A stretch of 64,000 nt of DNA from CAVPHV01 sp963821095. Lineage in GTDB: Bacteria > Actinomycetota > Acidimicrobiia > Spongiisociales > UBA5794. The DNA lies in contig CAWGCJ010000023.1 of the NCBI GenBank assembly GCA_963821095.1, positions 310,001 through 374,000 on the forward strand, read 5' to 3'. Shown here one piece after another: positions 27,139 through 35,758 of the stretch (the stretch's first letter is position 1; every line of letters begins with the position of its first letter). A program made the translations under genes and the position numbers. The notes beneath the pieces were generated by a model. The model made no database searches, was not told the origin of the DNA, and saw only the letters and a list, made by a program, of their open reading frames with translations.

Positions 27139-27869
27139 TCGCCCGCTCGGGATATGCGTCCCGGCGCAAGGCGGAGATCCTGATCACCGCGGGCCGGGTG
27201 ACCGTGAACGGCGCGGTTGCCGGAGTGGGGCACAAGGCCGATCCCGAGACCGATACTGTGGAGATCGACGGCATCCCGTTGCCGGTCAAGCCCGGACTGG
27301 TCCACTACCTCCTCTACAAGCCACCCGGTATCATCAGCTCGGCGGCCGACCCCCAGGGCCGGCCCGTCGTCACCGGTTTGGTTCCGCCGGAGCCGCGAGT
27401 GTTCCCGGTTGGCCGACTCGACGCTGCTTCCGAGGGTCTGCTGATCTTGACCAACGACGGTGAGCTGACCAATCAACTCACCCACCCTCGCTTTGGGGTT
27501 GAGAAGACGTACAAGGTGCTCGTCTCCGGGCTGCCGACCGCTGCGGCGTTGCGCCGACTGACCGAGGGTGTCGACCTCGACGACGGTCCGGCCCGGGCGG
27601 TGCGGGCCAAGGTCCTCGACCGCCACGGTGATCGGGCGCTGGTCGAGGTCGTCATGGGGGAGGGGCGCAAGCGTGAGGTGCGCCGGATGTGTGCCGCGGT
27701 GGGGCATCCGGTTGAGCGGCTGGTGAGGACGGCTATCGGTCCATTGCGCGACACCCAGCTGCGGCCCGGGACGTGGCGTTCGCTGACCATCGAGGAAGTG
27801 CGCTCGCTCTATGAAGCCGCCGGTGGCATATGGGAAGATGAGCCTCCCGGCGAAGAGGGCAACCAGTGA
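27135..27869 (+). CDS. rluB: 23S rRNA pseudouridine synthase RluB-like, non-canonical start proposed
   Basis: A GTG at 27198 is the first canonical start, but it would remove most of the S4 domain. In-frame codons before it read RLHKLIARSGYASRRKAEIL, a classic S4 opening. CTG 27135 overlaps the scpB TGA (CTGA), as proposed for tlyA; ATC 27117 would keep the whole S4 domain but lies only three bases after GGAGGG. The catalytic domain is intact, with VFPVGRLDAASEGLLILTND (catalytic Asp), KTYKVLV and GRKREVRRMCAAVGHPVERL. It isomerises a uridine in 23S rRNA. The stop overlaps the aroA GTG. Confidence 0.85.
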   Translation: MIARSGYASRRKAEILITAGRVTVNGAVAGVGHKADPETDTVEIDGIPLPVKPGLVHYLLYKPPGIISSAADPQGRPVVTGLVPPEPRVFPVGRLDAASEGLLILTNDGELTNQLTHPRFGVEKTYKVLVSGLPTAAALRRLTEGVDLDDGPARAVRAKVLDRHGDRALVEVVMGEGRKREVRRMCAAVGHPVERLVRTAIGPLRDTQLRPGTWRSLTIEEVRSLYEAAGGIWEDEPPGEEGNQ

Positions 27870-29146
27870 CCGACCTGACGATCAACCCACCACGCGGCGG
27901 GTTCCACGTGCAAGCGTCGGTGCCCGGTGACAAGTCGCTGTCGCACCGCGCCTTGATCCTGGCCGCCATGGCCAACGGGGAGAGCCGGGTGACCGGTCTC
28001 GGCCCCGGGGCCGACGTTGCCACCACCCGTGCACTGCTCGGCGCGCTTGGCGTCAAGGTTGATGGCGACGGCGTGACGTCGCCGGGAGTCGAGGGGTGGA
28101 CCGAGCCGGAAGCGCCGCTGGATTGTGGCAACTCGGGTACGACGCTTCGCCTGATGGCCGGCGCCCTGGCGGGACGGCCCTTCACCTCCACCCTGACGGG
28201 TGATGCGTCGCTGCTGGCTCGTCCGATGCGACGACTCGTCGCGCCGCTGACGGCGCTCGGTGCCTCGGTTGAGCTCTGCGCCGGCGATACCGCTCCGCTC
28301 CAGGTGGCCGCGCCCACTCCGCTGGTCGGTGCCGACGTTGCGCTCGAGCTGGCTTCGGCCCAGGTGAGGACCGCCTTCGCCCTCGCCGCGCTCCAGGCGT
28401 CGGGGCCGTCAACGATCAAAAGCCCGCCCGGGTATCGCGACCACACCGAGCGATGGCTCGAAGCCTTGGGGCTCGGCGCGCGGCTGGAGGGCACGGCGTT
28501 CCGGATCGATCCCGGACCGGTTCCGCCGACCGACTATGCGATTCCCGGAGACCCTTCGTCCGCTGCCTACCTGTGGGCCGCCGCAGCCATATCTCGTGGC
28601 AGCGAAGTATCCACACCGGGGATCGTGCTCAATCCCGGGCGGATCGGGTTCCTCCAGATCCTCGAGATGTTCGGAGCCGCCATCGAAGCCGAAGTCACAG
28701 GTTCCATCCTGGGTGACGCCGTCGGCACGGTGACCGTCCGCGGCCACGGATTGTTCGCTGCGGAGGTCTCGGGTGCACTCGCCGTTGCCGCCCTCGACGA
28801 GTTGCCGCTGGTGGCGGTGCTCGGCGCCCTCGGTGAAGGCATCACCGTGGTGCGTGACGCGCAGGAGTTGCGGGCAAAGGAGAGCGATCGAATCGAGAGC
28901 ACTGTGAACATGATTCGTGCTCTCGGCGGCGGCGCCGAGCCGACCGAGGACGGGTTCGCCGTCGTCGGTACCGGGTGGCTCGAGCCGGGCACGGTGGCGT
29001 CGGTGGGCGATCATCGCATCGCCATGGCGGCTGCGGTGGCGGCCACAGGTGCGACCGGACCGATCACAATCGAAGGCGCCGGGGTAGCTGCCGTGTCGTG
29101 GCCGGGGTTCTACGAGCAGTTGGAGGCGACATGGTCATCGCCATAG
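27866..29146 (+). CDS. aroA: 3-phosphoshikimate 1-carboxyvinyltransferase (EPSP synthase)
   Basis: 426 residues from the GTG overlapping the rluB stop. Family blocks: VPGDKSLSHRALILAAMANG (shikimate-3-phosphate site), LDCGNSGTTLRLMAGALAG (PEP site), the duplicated beta-alpha units, and RAKESDRIE near residue 340. It catalyses the sixth shikimate step. The cmk start lies inside its last codons, so expression is coupled. Confidence 0.96.
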   Translation: MTDLTINPPRGGFHVQASVPGDKSLSHRALILAAMANGESRVTGLGPGADVATTRALLGALGVKVDGDGVTSPGVEGWTEPEAPLDCGNSGTTLRLMAGALAGRPFTSTLTGDASLLARPMRRLVAPLTALGASVELCAGDTAPLQVAAPTPLVGADVALELASAQVRTAFALAALQASGPSTIKSPPGYRDHTERWLEALGLGARLEGTAFRIDPGPVPPTDYAIPGDPSSAAYLWAAAAISRGSEVSTPGIVLNPGRIGFLQILEMFGAAIEAEVTGSILGDAVGTVTVRGHGLFAAEVSGALAVAALDELPLVAVLGALGEGITVVRDAQELRAKESDRIESTVNMIRALGGGAEPTEDGFAVVGTGWLEPGTVASVGDHRIAMAAAVAATGATGPITIEGAGVAAVSWPGFYEQLEATWSSP

Positions 29147-29802
29147 ACGGACCTGGCGGTGTGGGGAAGTCGACCGTCACCCGCGGGGTGGCCGCTGCCC
29201 TCGGCTACGAGTATCTCGACACCGGGTCAACGTACCGGGCCGCCACGTTCGCGGTGCTCCAGGCCGGGGTCGACCCCGAGGATGCCGATGCAGTTCTGGA
29301 GGTGACCCGACAGTGCGCCATCGAGTACATCGACGGCGCCATCCACCTGGATGGGTTCCCTGTGTCAGAGGCGGTGCGCAGCCCGGAGGTGACGGCGGCG
29401 GTAAGCATGGTGTCGGCCTATCCCGAAGTGCGTTCACTGGTCGTCGAGATGCAGCGCGACTGGGTGGCCTCACGGGGCGGGTCTGCCGTTGTCGAGGGGC
29501 GGGATATCGGGACCGTGGTGTTCCCCGAAGCGCTCGTCAAGGTATTCCTGACGGCACGTCCCGAGGTGCGGGCGGCCCGGCGTTCCGGCGACGCCGAGGC
29601 AGCCGGCAAAGACGTGGAAGTGATTGCGGCTGAGTTGGAGCAGCGCGACCACTACGACTCCACTCGCGAGGTATCCCCACTCCAGCCGGCCGACGACGCC
29701 AAGATTGTCGACACCTCAGACCTCGACGCCGCAGGCGTCATCGCAGTGATCCTCGATCTCGTCGCCAAGGCGCGCAAACGTGAGGCCCAAGGTCCGCTCT
29801 GA
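29131..29802 (+). CDS. cmk: (d)CMP kinase
   Basis: 223 residues from the ATG at 29131, with TTGGAGG ahead; the upstream open frame belongs to aroA. The P-loop is IAIDGPGGVGKST. The CMP-binding insert has YLDTGSTYRAAT, and VVEGRDIGTVVFPEALVKVF with LTARPEVRAARR follows. It phosphorylates CMP and dCMP. It overlaps aroA by 16 bases and ends before a strong bidirectional hairpin. Confidence 0.95.
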   Translation: MVIAIDGPGGVGKSTVTRGVAAALGYEYLDTGSTYRAATFAVLQAGVDPEDADAVLEVTRQCAIEYIDGAIHLDGFPVSEAVRSPEVTAAVSMVSAYPEVRSLVVEMQRDWVASRGGSAVVEGRDIGTVVFPEALVKVFLTARPEVRAARRSGDAEAAGKDVEVIAAELEQRDHYDSTREVSPLQPADDAKIVDTSDLDAAGVIAVILDLVAKARKREAQGPL

Positions 29803-29810
29803 ATCCCCGC

Positions 29811-29854
29811 TTTGGCGGACGTGAGCGACATGTCTGTCGCTGAGATCCGCCAAA
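29811..29854. terminator. Nested bidirectional hairpin between cmk and ispH
   Basis: TTTGGCGGA (29811-29819) pairs with TCCGCCAAA (29846-29854), and inside it AGCGACA (29824-29830) pairs with TGTCGCT (29835-29841). The structure sits between convergent stops at 29802 and 29863. On the + strand it is followed by a short A-rich run, and on the - strand the arm ends in TTTGGCGGA. It probably terminates both transcripts. Confidence 0.75.
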
Positions 29855-29862
29855 ACAGCCTG

Positions 29863-30909
29863 CTACACCTCGAGAAGTTCGAGAGCTTCGGTGGCGCCCC
29901 AGTCGCGGTCGTGCTCGATGGGGCCGGGTTGTCCTGGCGTTGAGGAGGCGGCGGCGCCTTCGACCAAGGCCTGGAGGGTGAGGACGAACTTGCGCAGCGA
30001 AGGCGGCAGCGGAAAGTACTCGTCCTCGTCGGTGACCCGCACCAGGTCGATCCCCTCGGTGGGGGCCACCGCGTCGATGACTGCCTGGACCCGCTGGTCG
30101 GGAGCGGAGGCGCCGGCGGTGACGCCGACGACCTCGTGCCCTTCGAGCCACTCCGGCTGGATGGCGTCGGGCCCGTCGACCCGATGGGCGTCCGCCCCGG
30201 CCTTGCGGGCGACTCGAACCAGCGCCTGGGTGTTCGATGAATTCTCGGAACCGACGACGAGGATCAGCGTGGCCTCGGTGGCGAGGCGTTGGACCGCGGT
30301 TTGGCGGTTGGTGGTGGCGTAGCAAAGGTCGCTCTTGCGGGCGGTCTGCAACTCGGGATACGCCGTTGCTGCGTCCTCGAGGACACCCTCCCATTCGTAT
30401 ATGCCGAGGGTGGTCTGGGCGAGCAGCGCCACCTTGTCCGGGTTGTTGGGTGTGAAGCTCTCCAGCCCCCATGAGGGGTCGATCAGGGTGACCGCAGCCG
30501 GTGCCTCGGCTACAGCGCCGATGGCCTCGTCGTGGCCTTCGTGGCCGACGTAGATGATGTCGTAGCCCTTGGAGGCCATCCGGCGCACCTCGTGGTGGAC
30601 CTTGGTGACGAGCGGACACACCGCGTCGACCATGACCGCGGCCCGCTCTTCGGCCATCGTCACGACGTCGGGCGCCGACCCGTGCGCCGACAACATGACG
30701 GGGGCGCCGGGCGGCACCTCGGACACATCGTTGACGAACACGACGCCTGCTCGCTCGAACGCGGTCACGACGGCGGCGTTGTGGACGATCTCGTGGTAGC
30801 AGTACACCGGCGGTTCGAAGATGCGCACCATCCAGGTGAGCGCCTTGATCGCCATCTCGACACCTGCGCAGAAGCCGCGCGGTTCGGCGAGAAGGACTTT
30901 GCGTGCCAT
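29863..30909 (-). CDS. ispH: 4-hydroxy-3-methylbut-2-enyl diphosphate reductase
   Basis: 348 residues. The three cysteines that bind the iron-sulfur cluster are seen in EPRGFCAGVEMAI, DAVCPLVTKVH and DLCYATTNRQ; the EIVHN and SAHGSAPDV blocks and the catalytic-region GSENSSNTQ are also present. The enzyme makes IPP and DMAPP in the last step of the MEP isoprenoid pathway. The gene is alone, convergent with cmk and divergent from the DUF512 gene. Confidence 0.96.
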   Translation of the reverse strand: MARKVLLAEPRGFCAGVEMAIKALTWMVRIFEPPVYCYHEIVHNAAVVTAFERAGVVFVNDVSEVPPGAPVMLSAHGSAPDVVTMAEERAAVMVDAVCPLVTKVHHEVRRMASKGYDIIYVGHEGHDEAIGAVAEAPAAVTLIDPSWGLESFTPNNPDKVALLAQTTLGIYEWEGVLEDAATAYPELQTARKSDLCYATTNRQTAVQRLATEATLILVVGSENSSNTQALVRVARKAGADAHRVDGPDAIQPEWLEGHEVVGVTAGASAPDQRVQAVIDAVAPTEGIDLVRVTDEDEYFPLPPSLRKFVLTLQALVEGAAASSTPGQPGPIEHDRDWGATEALELLEV

Positions 30910-30970
30910 GGCGCCAGATTAGGAGGGCGTTCGCTGTTGACGGGGGCGCACCTACACTTGCGGCGTTCCC

Positions 30971-32377
30971 ATGTCGTATCCGACGATCCTCGAAGTGGTG
31001 CCCGGCAGTGCTGCCGCGGCCGCAGGCCTCGTGGTCGGCGACGAATTGGTGGCGGTCAACGGAGTCTTGCCCTCCGATGTGATCGAGTACCAGCAACTCG
31101 TTGACGAACCCGAGGTCGATCTTGTGGTGCGCCGGGACGGTCTCGACATCGGCCTCGACATCATCAAGGAACCGGGTGCGCCACTGGGTCTGCGGTTGAA
31201 CTCGTCGATCTTCGACCGGGTCCAGACCTGCGACAACCACTGCGAGTTCTGCTTCATCTATCAATTGCCGCCGGGGATGCGCAAGTCCCTGTATCTCAAG
31301 GACGACGACTACCGCCTCTCCTTCCTCTACGGCAACTTCACCACGCTGACCCGGTTCACCGAACTGGACCTAGCGAGGGTGGTCGAAGAGCGACTCGGGC
31401 CGCTGTATGTGTCGATTCACGCCACCGACCCCGACGTGCGCAGTGGCATGCTGCGCAACCCCCGGGGGGCCACCAGCCTGCGCTGGCTACGGGCTCTGCT
31501 CGATCACGACGTCACCGTGCACGGCCAGATTGTGCTGTGCCCGACGATCAACGATCGAGAGGTCCTGGCCCAGACCTGTGCCGAGATTCTGGTGCGCTAC
31601 CCGAAGCTGGCCTCGGTGGGCATCGTCCCCCTGGGTCTGTCACGGTTCAACCAGGAGAACTCGCTGCGGGTGCACACCCCGACTGAGGCCCAGGCCGACC
31701 TCGACACGATCCACTTCTGGCAACTCATCGCCGAGGAACGCCTCGGACGGCGTATGTTCTTCGCTTCGGATGAGTTGTACCTGGCGGCCGGCATGCCATT
31801 TCCGGCGACCGAGGCGTACGAGGAGTACACCCAGCACGAAAACGGAATCGGGATGGCCCGCGCCTTCTACGACGAACTCGATCGGCTCGAGCGGGGCACG
31901 CCGCTGCTGGCGCCCGAGGTGACGGGGGAGTGGCGCACCGTCCCGGCCGCCCCGGCCGAGGGCTACCGGGCCCCACGGTTGGCCGACGACACCGATGCCG
32001 ACGGTGGCGGCGGCGGGGTTGATTCGGCCGAGGCCGCCACGGTGGTCGTGACCGGCGAGTACGGTGCTGCTGTGCTCAATCCTGTACTCGATCGACTGCA
32101 ACGTCTGGCGGGATCTCCGCTGCGGTTACTTGCCGTGAGGAATGACTTCTTCGGTGGCAACGTCGCCGTATCCGGTCTGCTGGTGGGCGATGATGTGCGT
32201 CGTGCCATCGCGGCTGATGCGTTGCCGGCGAGCCGCTACCTGCTGCCCGATGTGGCCCTGCAGGGTGGCGTCTTCCTCGACAACGTGTCACTCGACGAGG
32301 TGGCCGCCGAGGTGACGGCACCGATCAACGCAGTGCCCGCCACTGCAGGCGGGCTGGTTTCGGGGGCCCGCCGATGA
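30971..32377 (+). CDS. DUF512 PDZ/radical-SAM-like protein
   Basis: 468 residues. An N-terminal PDZ-like domain (EVVPGSAAAAAGLVVGDELV) is followed by CDNHCEFCFIYQLPPGMRKS, a CxxxCxxC iron-sulfur motif of radical-SAM type. The DUF512 region follows (SIHATDPDVRSGMLRNP, VPLGLSRFNQENSLRVHTP). Family function is not established. The gene precedes der in many bacteria, and here its stop overlaps the der ATG, so coupling to ribosome assembly is plausible but unproven. Confidence 0.9.
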   Translation: MSYPTILEVVPGSAAAAAGLVVGDELVAVNGVLPSDVIEYQQLVDEPEVDLVVRRDGLDIGLDIIKEPGAPLGLRLNSSIFDRVQTCDNHCEFCFIYQLPPGMRKSLYLKDDDYRLSFLYGNFTTLTRFTELDLARVVEERLGPLYVSIHATDPDVRSGMLRNPRGATSLRWLRALLDHDVTVHGQIVLCPTINDREVLAQTCAEILVRYPKLASVGIVPLGLSRFNQENSLRVHTPTEAQADLDTIHFWQLIAEERLGRRMFFASDELYLAAGMPFPATEAYEEYTQHENGIGMARAFYDELDRLERGTPLLAPEVTGEWRTVPAAPAEGYRAPRLADDTDADGGGGGVDSAEAATVVVTGEYGAAVLNPVLDRLQRLAGSPLRLLAVRNDFFGGNVAVSGLLVGDDVRRAIAADALPASRYLLPDVALQGGVFLDNVSLDEVAAEVTAPINAVPATAGGLVSGARR

Positions 32378-33699
32378 GCCGACTTCCCGTCGTCGTGGTC
32401 CTGGGCCGCCCCAACGTGGGCAAGTCGACGCTGGTCAACCGCATCCTGCGCCGCAAGGCCGCGGTCGTGGACGAACAGGCCGGCGTCACCCGGGACCGGC
32501 GCGAGTTCAAGGCCGAATGGACGGGCCGCGAGTTCCTGCTGATCGACACCGGAGGCTGGGAGCTGAACCCGGGCGAGGAGCTGACGCTCAACATCCGCGA
32601 CCAGGCGGAACTCGCCGTCGGCGGGGCCGATCTTGTGGTGTTCGTCGCCGATGCGACAACCGAGCTGACCGATGACGATCAGGGCGTGGCCCGGTTGCTG
32701 TTGCGCAGCGGGGTCCCGTTTGTGTTCGTCGCCAATAAGGTCGACAGTCCCAAGCAGGTGCACGATCTCGACCATCTGTGGACGTTGGGACTTGGTGAAC
32801 CGATGGGGGTCAGTGCGCTCCACGGGCAGGGCACCGGCGACTTCCTCGATCGAGTGGTTGAACTGCTGCCGGATACCGGCGACGCGCCCGAGGCCGAGAC
32901 GTTGGCGAGTCTGGGGATCTTTGGCCGTCCCAACGTGGGGAAGTCGACGCTGCTGAACAAGATGGCGGGGGAGACCAGGGTGTTGGTTTCGGATGTGCCC
33001 GGTACGACTCGTGACCCGATCAACCTCGTGGTCGAGATCGATGGTGAGGCATTCGAAGTGATCGATACGGCCGGCATCAAGCGGCGCACCAAGATCAAGG
33101 ACGATGTCGAGTTCTACGCAGTGCTGCGGGCGCGTGAGGTGCTTGCACACACGGATGTTGCGCTGTTGGTGATCGACTCGCTCGAAGGGGCGACGCATCA
33201 GGAGCAGCGCCTGGCCGAGGAGATCGCCAAGGCCGGGGTGGGTTTGGTCGTGTTGCTGAACAAGTGGGACGTGGTCGATGAGGACACCAGGGCGTTGACG
33301 GAAGACAGCGTGGCGGATCGTTTGGCGTTCGTGTCGTGGGCGCCGGTGTTGCGGATGTCGGCGAAGACCGGCGCACGGACCCATCGGTTGCCGAAAGCGA
33401 TCCGGCTGGTGTTGGAGAACCGGCGTCGCCGGATTCCGACGCCCGAGCTGAATCGGCTGATCCGTCGCTGGCAGGATGCTCATCCACCACCGGTGCGCAA
33501 GGGCAGGCGGGCCAGGATCATCTATGCGGTGCAGGCCGAAACGGAGCCGCCCAAGATCGTCCTGTTTGTTCGTGGGGGAGACCTGGGCCCGGACTATCTA
33601 CGCTTCCTGGAGAACCGGTTGCGCGACGAGTATGACTTCACCGGGACACCGGTCCTGCTCAATACCCGGCGCCGCCACAGCCGGTATGTGCCGGAGTAG
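32374..33699 (+). CDS. der: Ribosome biogenesis GTPase Der (EngA)
   Basis: 441 residues with two tandem GTPase domains. Domain 1 has GRPNVGKSTLVNRIL and LIDTGGWE, domain 2 GRPNVGKSTLLNKMAGETR and DTAGIKRR, each with an NKxD motif (ANKVD, LNKWD). A KH-like C-terminal domain follows. It acts in 50S subunit assembly. The ATG overlaps the DUF512 stop. Confidence 0.96.
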   Translation: MSRLPVVVVLGRPNVGKSTLVNRILRRKAAVVDEQAGVTRDRREFKAEWTGREFLLIDTGGWELNPGEELTLNIRDQAELAVGGADLVVFVADATTELTDDDQGVARLLLRSGVPFVFVANKVDSPKQVHDLDHLWTLGLGEPMGVSALHGQGTGDFLDRVVELLPDTGDAPEAETLASLGIFGRPNVGKSTLLNKMAGETRVLVSDVPGTTRDPINLVVEIDGEAFEVIDTAGIKRRTKIKDDVEFYAVLRAREVLAHTDVALLVIDSLEGATHQEQRLAEEIAKAGVGLVVLLNKWDVVDEDTRALTEDSVADRLAFVSWAPVLRMSAKTGARTHRLPKAIRLVLENRRRRIPTPELNRLIRRWQDAHPPPVRKGRRARIIYAVQAETEPPKIVLFVRGGDLGPDYLRFLENRLRDEYDFTGTPVLLNTRRRHSRYVPE

Positions 33700-33708
33700 C
33701 CTGCGAGC

Positions 33709-33879
33709 ATGAGCGACGACCTCGAGTCGGCCGCACCCGACGACACCGCTGATGCCGACGCCTCTCCGGAAGAGGAGAAGTGGCCGTTCCTGTTCATGCT
33801 GACGATCGCCTTGGTGGCGCTCTACGTGGGCTACCGGATCATCCAGATGATCGTGCAGCTCATCCAGTGGTTGGCGTGA
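33709..33879 (+). CDS. 56-residue single-span membrane protein
   Basis: ATG 33709 begins nine bases after the der stop. The acidic N-terminus (residues 1-24) is followed by WPFLFMLTIALVALYVGYRI, a membrane span, and a short amphipathic IIQMIVQLIQWLA tail. No family is recognised. It is positioned like the last gene of the der transcript, just before tRNA-Pro. Confidence 0.6.
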   Translation: MSDDLESAAPDDTADADASPEEEKWPFLFMLTIALVALYVGYRIIQMIVQLIQWLA

Positions 33880-33926
33880 GTCACCGGGTCCCCACCGATG
33901 TCAACCTGAGGTAACATCGCCTCTCA

Positions 33927-34003
33927 CGGGCTGTGGCGCAGCTTGGCAGCGCGCTTGACTGGGGGTCAAGAGGTCGCCGGTTCAAATCCGGCCAGCCCGA
34001 CCA
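33927..34003 (+). tRNA. tRNA-Pro (anticodon GGG)
   Basis: The acceptor stem CGGGCTG pairs perfectly with CAGCCCG, followed by ACCA encoded in the genome. The D arm lies in GGCGCAGCTTGGCAGCGC. The anticodon stem CTTGA/TCAAG encloses CTGGGGG, giving anticodon GGG, and the T arm is CCGGTTCAAATCCGG. The 3' part from 33959 is the integration target of the adjacent island. Confidence 0.96.
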
Positions 34004-34004
34004 C
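33959..34004 (+). repeat. attL-like 46-bp direct repeat (tRNA-Pro 3' end)
   Basis: The segment from the anticodon loop to one base past CCA is repeated without a mismatch at 38975-39020. An integrase gene starts 35 bases further on. This is the standard layout of tRNA-targeted integration, in which the element restores the tRNA 3' end. Confidence 0.9.
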
Positions 34005-34006
34005 AC

Positions 34007-34032
34007 GAAACCCTCGCTACGGCGGGGGTTTC
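34007..34032 (+). terminator. Terminator hairpin after tRNA-Pro
   Basis: GAAACCCTCGC pairs with GCGGGGGTTTC (one G-U) around the stable tetraloop TACG. It begins three bases after the tRNA CCA end and also lies just past the end of the integrase gene on the other strand. Confidence 0.7.
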
Positions 34033-34038
34033 GGCGCG

Positions 34039-35166
34039 TCAGCGGGAGATGTCGACGACGCCACGAGCGCCAGGAGTCCGCGAGGAGTCCGCGAGAGTCC
34101 GCGGAAATGCAGCGTCGAGACGGTCTGCGGCGGCCTCGTCGAGACCCTCGAAGAGATGCCCGTACGTATCGAGAGTCACCTGGATCGACGAGTGTCCGAG
34201 CCGGAGTTGGATCACCTTGGGGTGCTCGCCCTGGGCGATCAGCATGGCGGCATGGGTATGTCGCAAGTCGTGAAACCGGAGCGGCTCGCCGACTGAGGCC
34301 CGCACCGCCGGAAGCCAATCTCGTCGGCGGAAGTTGGTGCGGCGAAGCGGTCCGCCTTCGGGAGCGGAGAACACGTACCCGTCCGCAGCCGTTGGCCAGC
34401 GGCCGAGGTGAGTCGCCAGCTCGTCGGCGAGGAATCTCGGCAGCGCCACCTGACGCCGTGCGGCGGCCGTCTTCGGTGGCGACAGTCTCACCTGCCCTTG
34501 CACATCGGAGAGCGCCTCAGCGATCGTCAGCGTCCGTCTGAGGAGATCCAGCCGATGCACCCGCATTCCGGCGAGCTCTCCGAACCGGCAGCCCGTGTAG
34601 GCGGCGGTCAGCACCAGTGCCCGGTAGGGCTCCGCGATAGCGTCGGCGACTTCGAGGACCTCGGCGGCGGTCAGGAAGCGCATCTCGGTTCGGGTCTTCG
34701 GTGGGAGCTTGATGCCGCGGCACGGCGACCGGGCGATCAGGTCCGAGTCGACGGCAGACAAGAACAGGCCGGCGACGAGGAGGTAGGCCTGGCGGATCGT
34801 CGACGGGGCCAGACCCCTGTGCTCGAGGTGGGCGACGAAGGCCTGGACGTCGGTTGGCGTCACCGACCCGAGCTGGCGCCGGCCGAAGTGGGGGAGGACG
34901 TGATTGCGCAGCAGCGAATCGGCGCCGGCCCGGGTCGACCTGCGTAGGTGGACGCGGCTCGCCTGCCACGTCGGCAGCCACTCCTCGACGGTCGTGCGCG
35001 CCAAGCGGGGGTCGGTCCACGATCCCCGCACCTTGTCGGCCTCGATGGTGACCAGGAAACGCTCGGCGTCGATCCTGCGGCGGGAGTTGCGAGCCCGCTC
35101 CATGCCCGTCGGATCCCGATACCGGACCTGCCACCGCCTCGGACCCTTTTTGCGGATGTGTGCCAT
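34039..35166 (-). CDS. Tyrosine-type integrase of the tRNA-Pro island
   Basis: 375 residues from the ATG at 35166. The N-terminal AP2-like arm-binding region has KGPRRWQVRYRDPTGMERAR. The core-binding domain includes VEEWLPTWQASRVHLRRSTR, and catalytic residues appear in TGCRFGELAGMRV, HDLRHTHAAMLIAQGE, LGHSSIQ and TLDTYGHL (Arg, His/Arg, His, Tyr). It points towards the tRNA, with its end 36 bases from the CCA. It should integrate and excise the element at the 46-bp repeats. Three GAGTCCGCG repeats lie inside its 3' end. Confidence 0.93.
   Translation of the reverse strand: MAHIRKKGPRRWQVRYRDPTGMERARNSRRRIDAERFLVTIEADKVRGSWTDPRLARTTVEEWLPTWQASRVHLRRSTRAGADSLLRNHVLPHFGRRQLGSVTPTDVQAFVAHLEHRGLAPSTIRQAYLLVAGLFLSAVDSDLIARSPCRGIKLPPKTRTEMRFLTAAEVLEVADAIAEPYRALVLTAAYTGCRFGELAGMRVHRLDLLRRTLTIAEALSDVQGQVRLSPPKTAAARRQVALPRFLADELATHLGRWPTAADGYVFSAPEGGPLRRTNFRRRDWLPAVRASVGEPLRFHDLRHTHAAMLIAQGEHPKVIQLRLGHSSIQVTLDTYGHLFEGLDEAAADRLDAAFPRTLADSSRTPGARGVVDISR
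34074..34103 (+). repeat. Three GAGTCCGCG direct repeats near the left end (candidate integrase arm sites)
   Basis: Copies start at 34074, 34085 and 34095, spaced 10-11 bases, about one helical turn. The same 9-mer occurs twice at the other end of the element (38847, 38858). They lie within the integrase coding end. Confidence 0.55.
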
Positions 35167-35758
35167 ATCAGTCTCCCGCCACCTCACGGACGCCCCCTCC
35201 CCAAAGCAATAGCAGACTGCAAGGACAGGACTCGGGGCGGCCGCCACGAGAATCGTGGCTGGCGACCCTGTCAACGGAGTGTCAGGTCGGAAGTTGGAGG
35301 GTTTCTGACACTCGCTCGAAAGGGTTCACACCTTTGGTGGCGGCATCGAATGTCGCGAGATATTCGACGGATTCGGGACGGGACCGGACACGAGGGCGCC
35401 CGAGAGGCTGCCGGAAGGGTCATGGCGAAGGAGGACAACTTGGAGGGCCTAGAGGGCCCGGACTCTTCTGCAACGAGAACCCGGGCAGGGAATCTCTCGA
35501 TTGGCAGATCGATTGGCGGCCGGCCACGAAACCCCGGGTGGAGATCTGGAGCGAAGACCAATCACACGGCCATGCAACATCCAACCCCAGACAAGGAAGC
35601 ACGATGACCTGGTGTAGAGGCCGTCCGATCCGAAACCATCTCGCCGAACAGGTACCAGCCGCGAAGAAGGCGCGCCTCGCGCCAGGAACCCTGTCAACAC
35701 CACACGCACGTGCAACAAGTTGCCGCCGGTATACCGGTATACCCGGGGAGGTGAGGTG
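35167..35758. other. Intergenic region between integrase and SEC-C gene
   Basis: It contains a perfect 9-bp inverted repeat, GAGTGTCAG (35277-35285) and CTGACACTC (35305-35313), about 110 bases upstream of the integrase start. A 61-codon open frame (35422-35607) has an ATG preceded by GGAAGG but composition unlike a known protein. A tandem palindrome is described separately. No recognisable excisionase is seen. Confidence 0.5.
35728..35743 (+). promoter_or_regulatory. Perfect tandem palindrome GGTATACC x2, probable operator
   Basis: GGTATACCGGTATACC is a 16-bp perfect palindrome built from two abutting 8-bp palindromes. It lies 15 bases before the ATG at 35759, just upstream of the ribosome site. 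Adjacent symmetric subsites are the usual target form of ribbon-helix-helix repressors, and the next gene encodes such a fold, so autoregulation is likely. Confidence 0.65.

Noticed and set aside
29738..31264. 508-residue minus-strand frame over ispH
   Set aside because: Very Arg/Gly-rich and out of frame with the clearly recognised IspH; a shadow.
35422..35607. 61-codon frame as a possible excisionase
   Set aside because: It has a ribosome-like site but no helix-turn-helix pattern and an irregular composition; not supportable as a gene.
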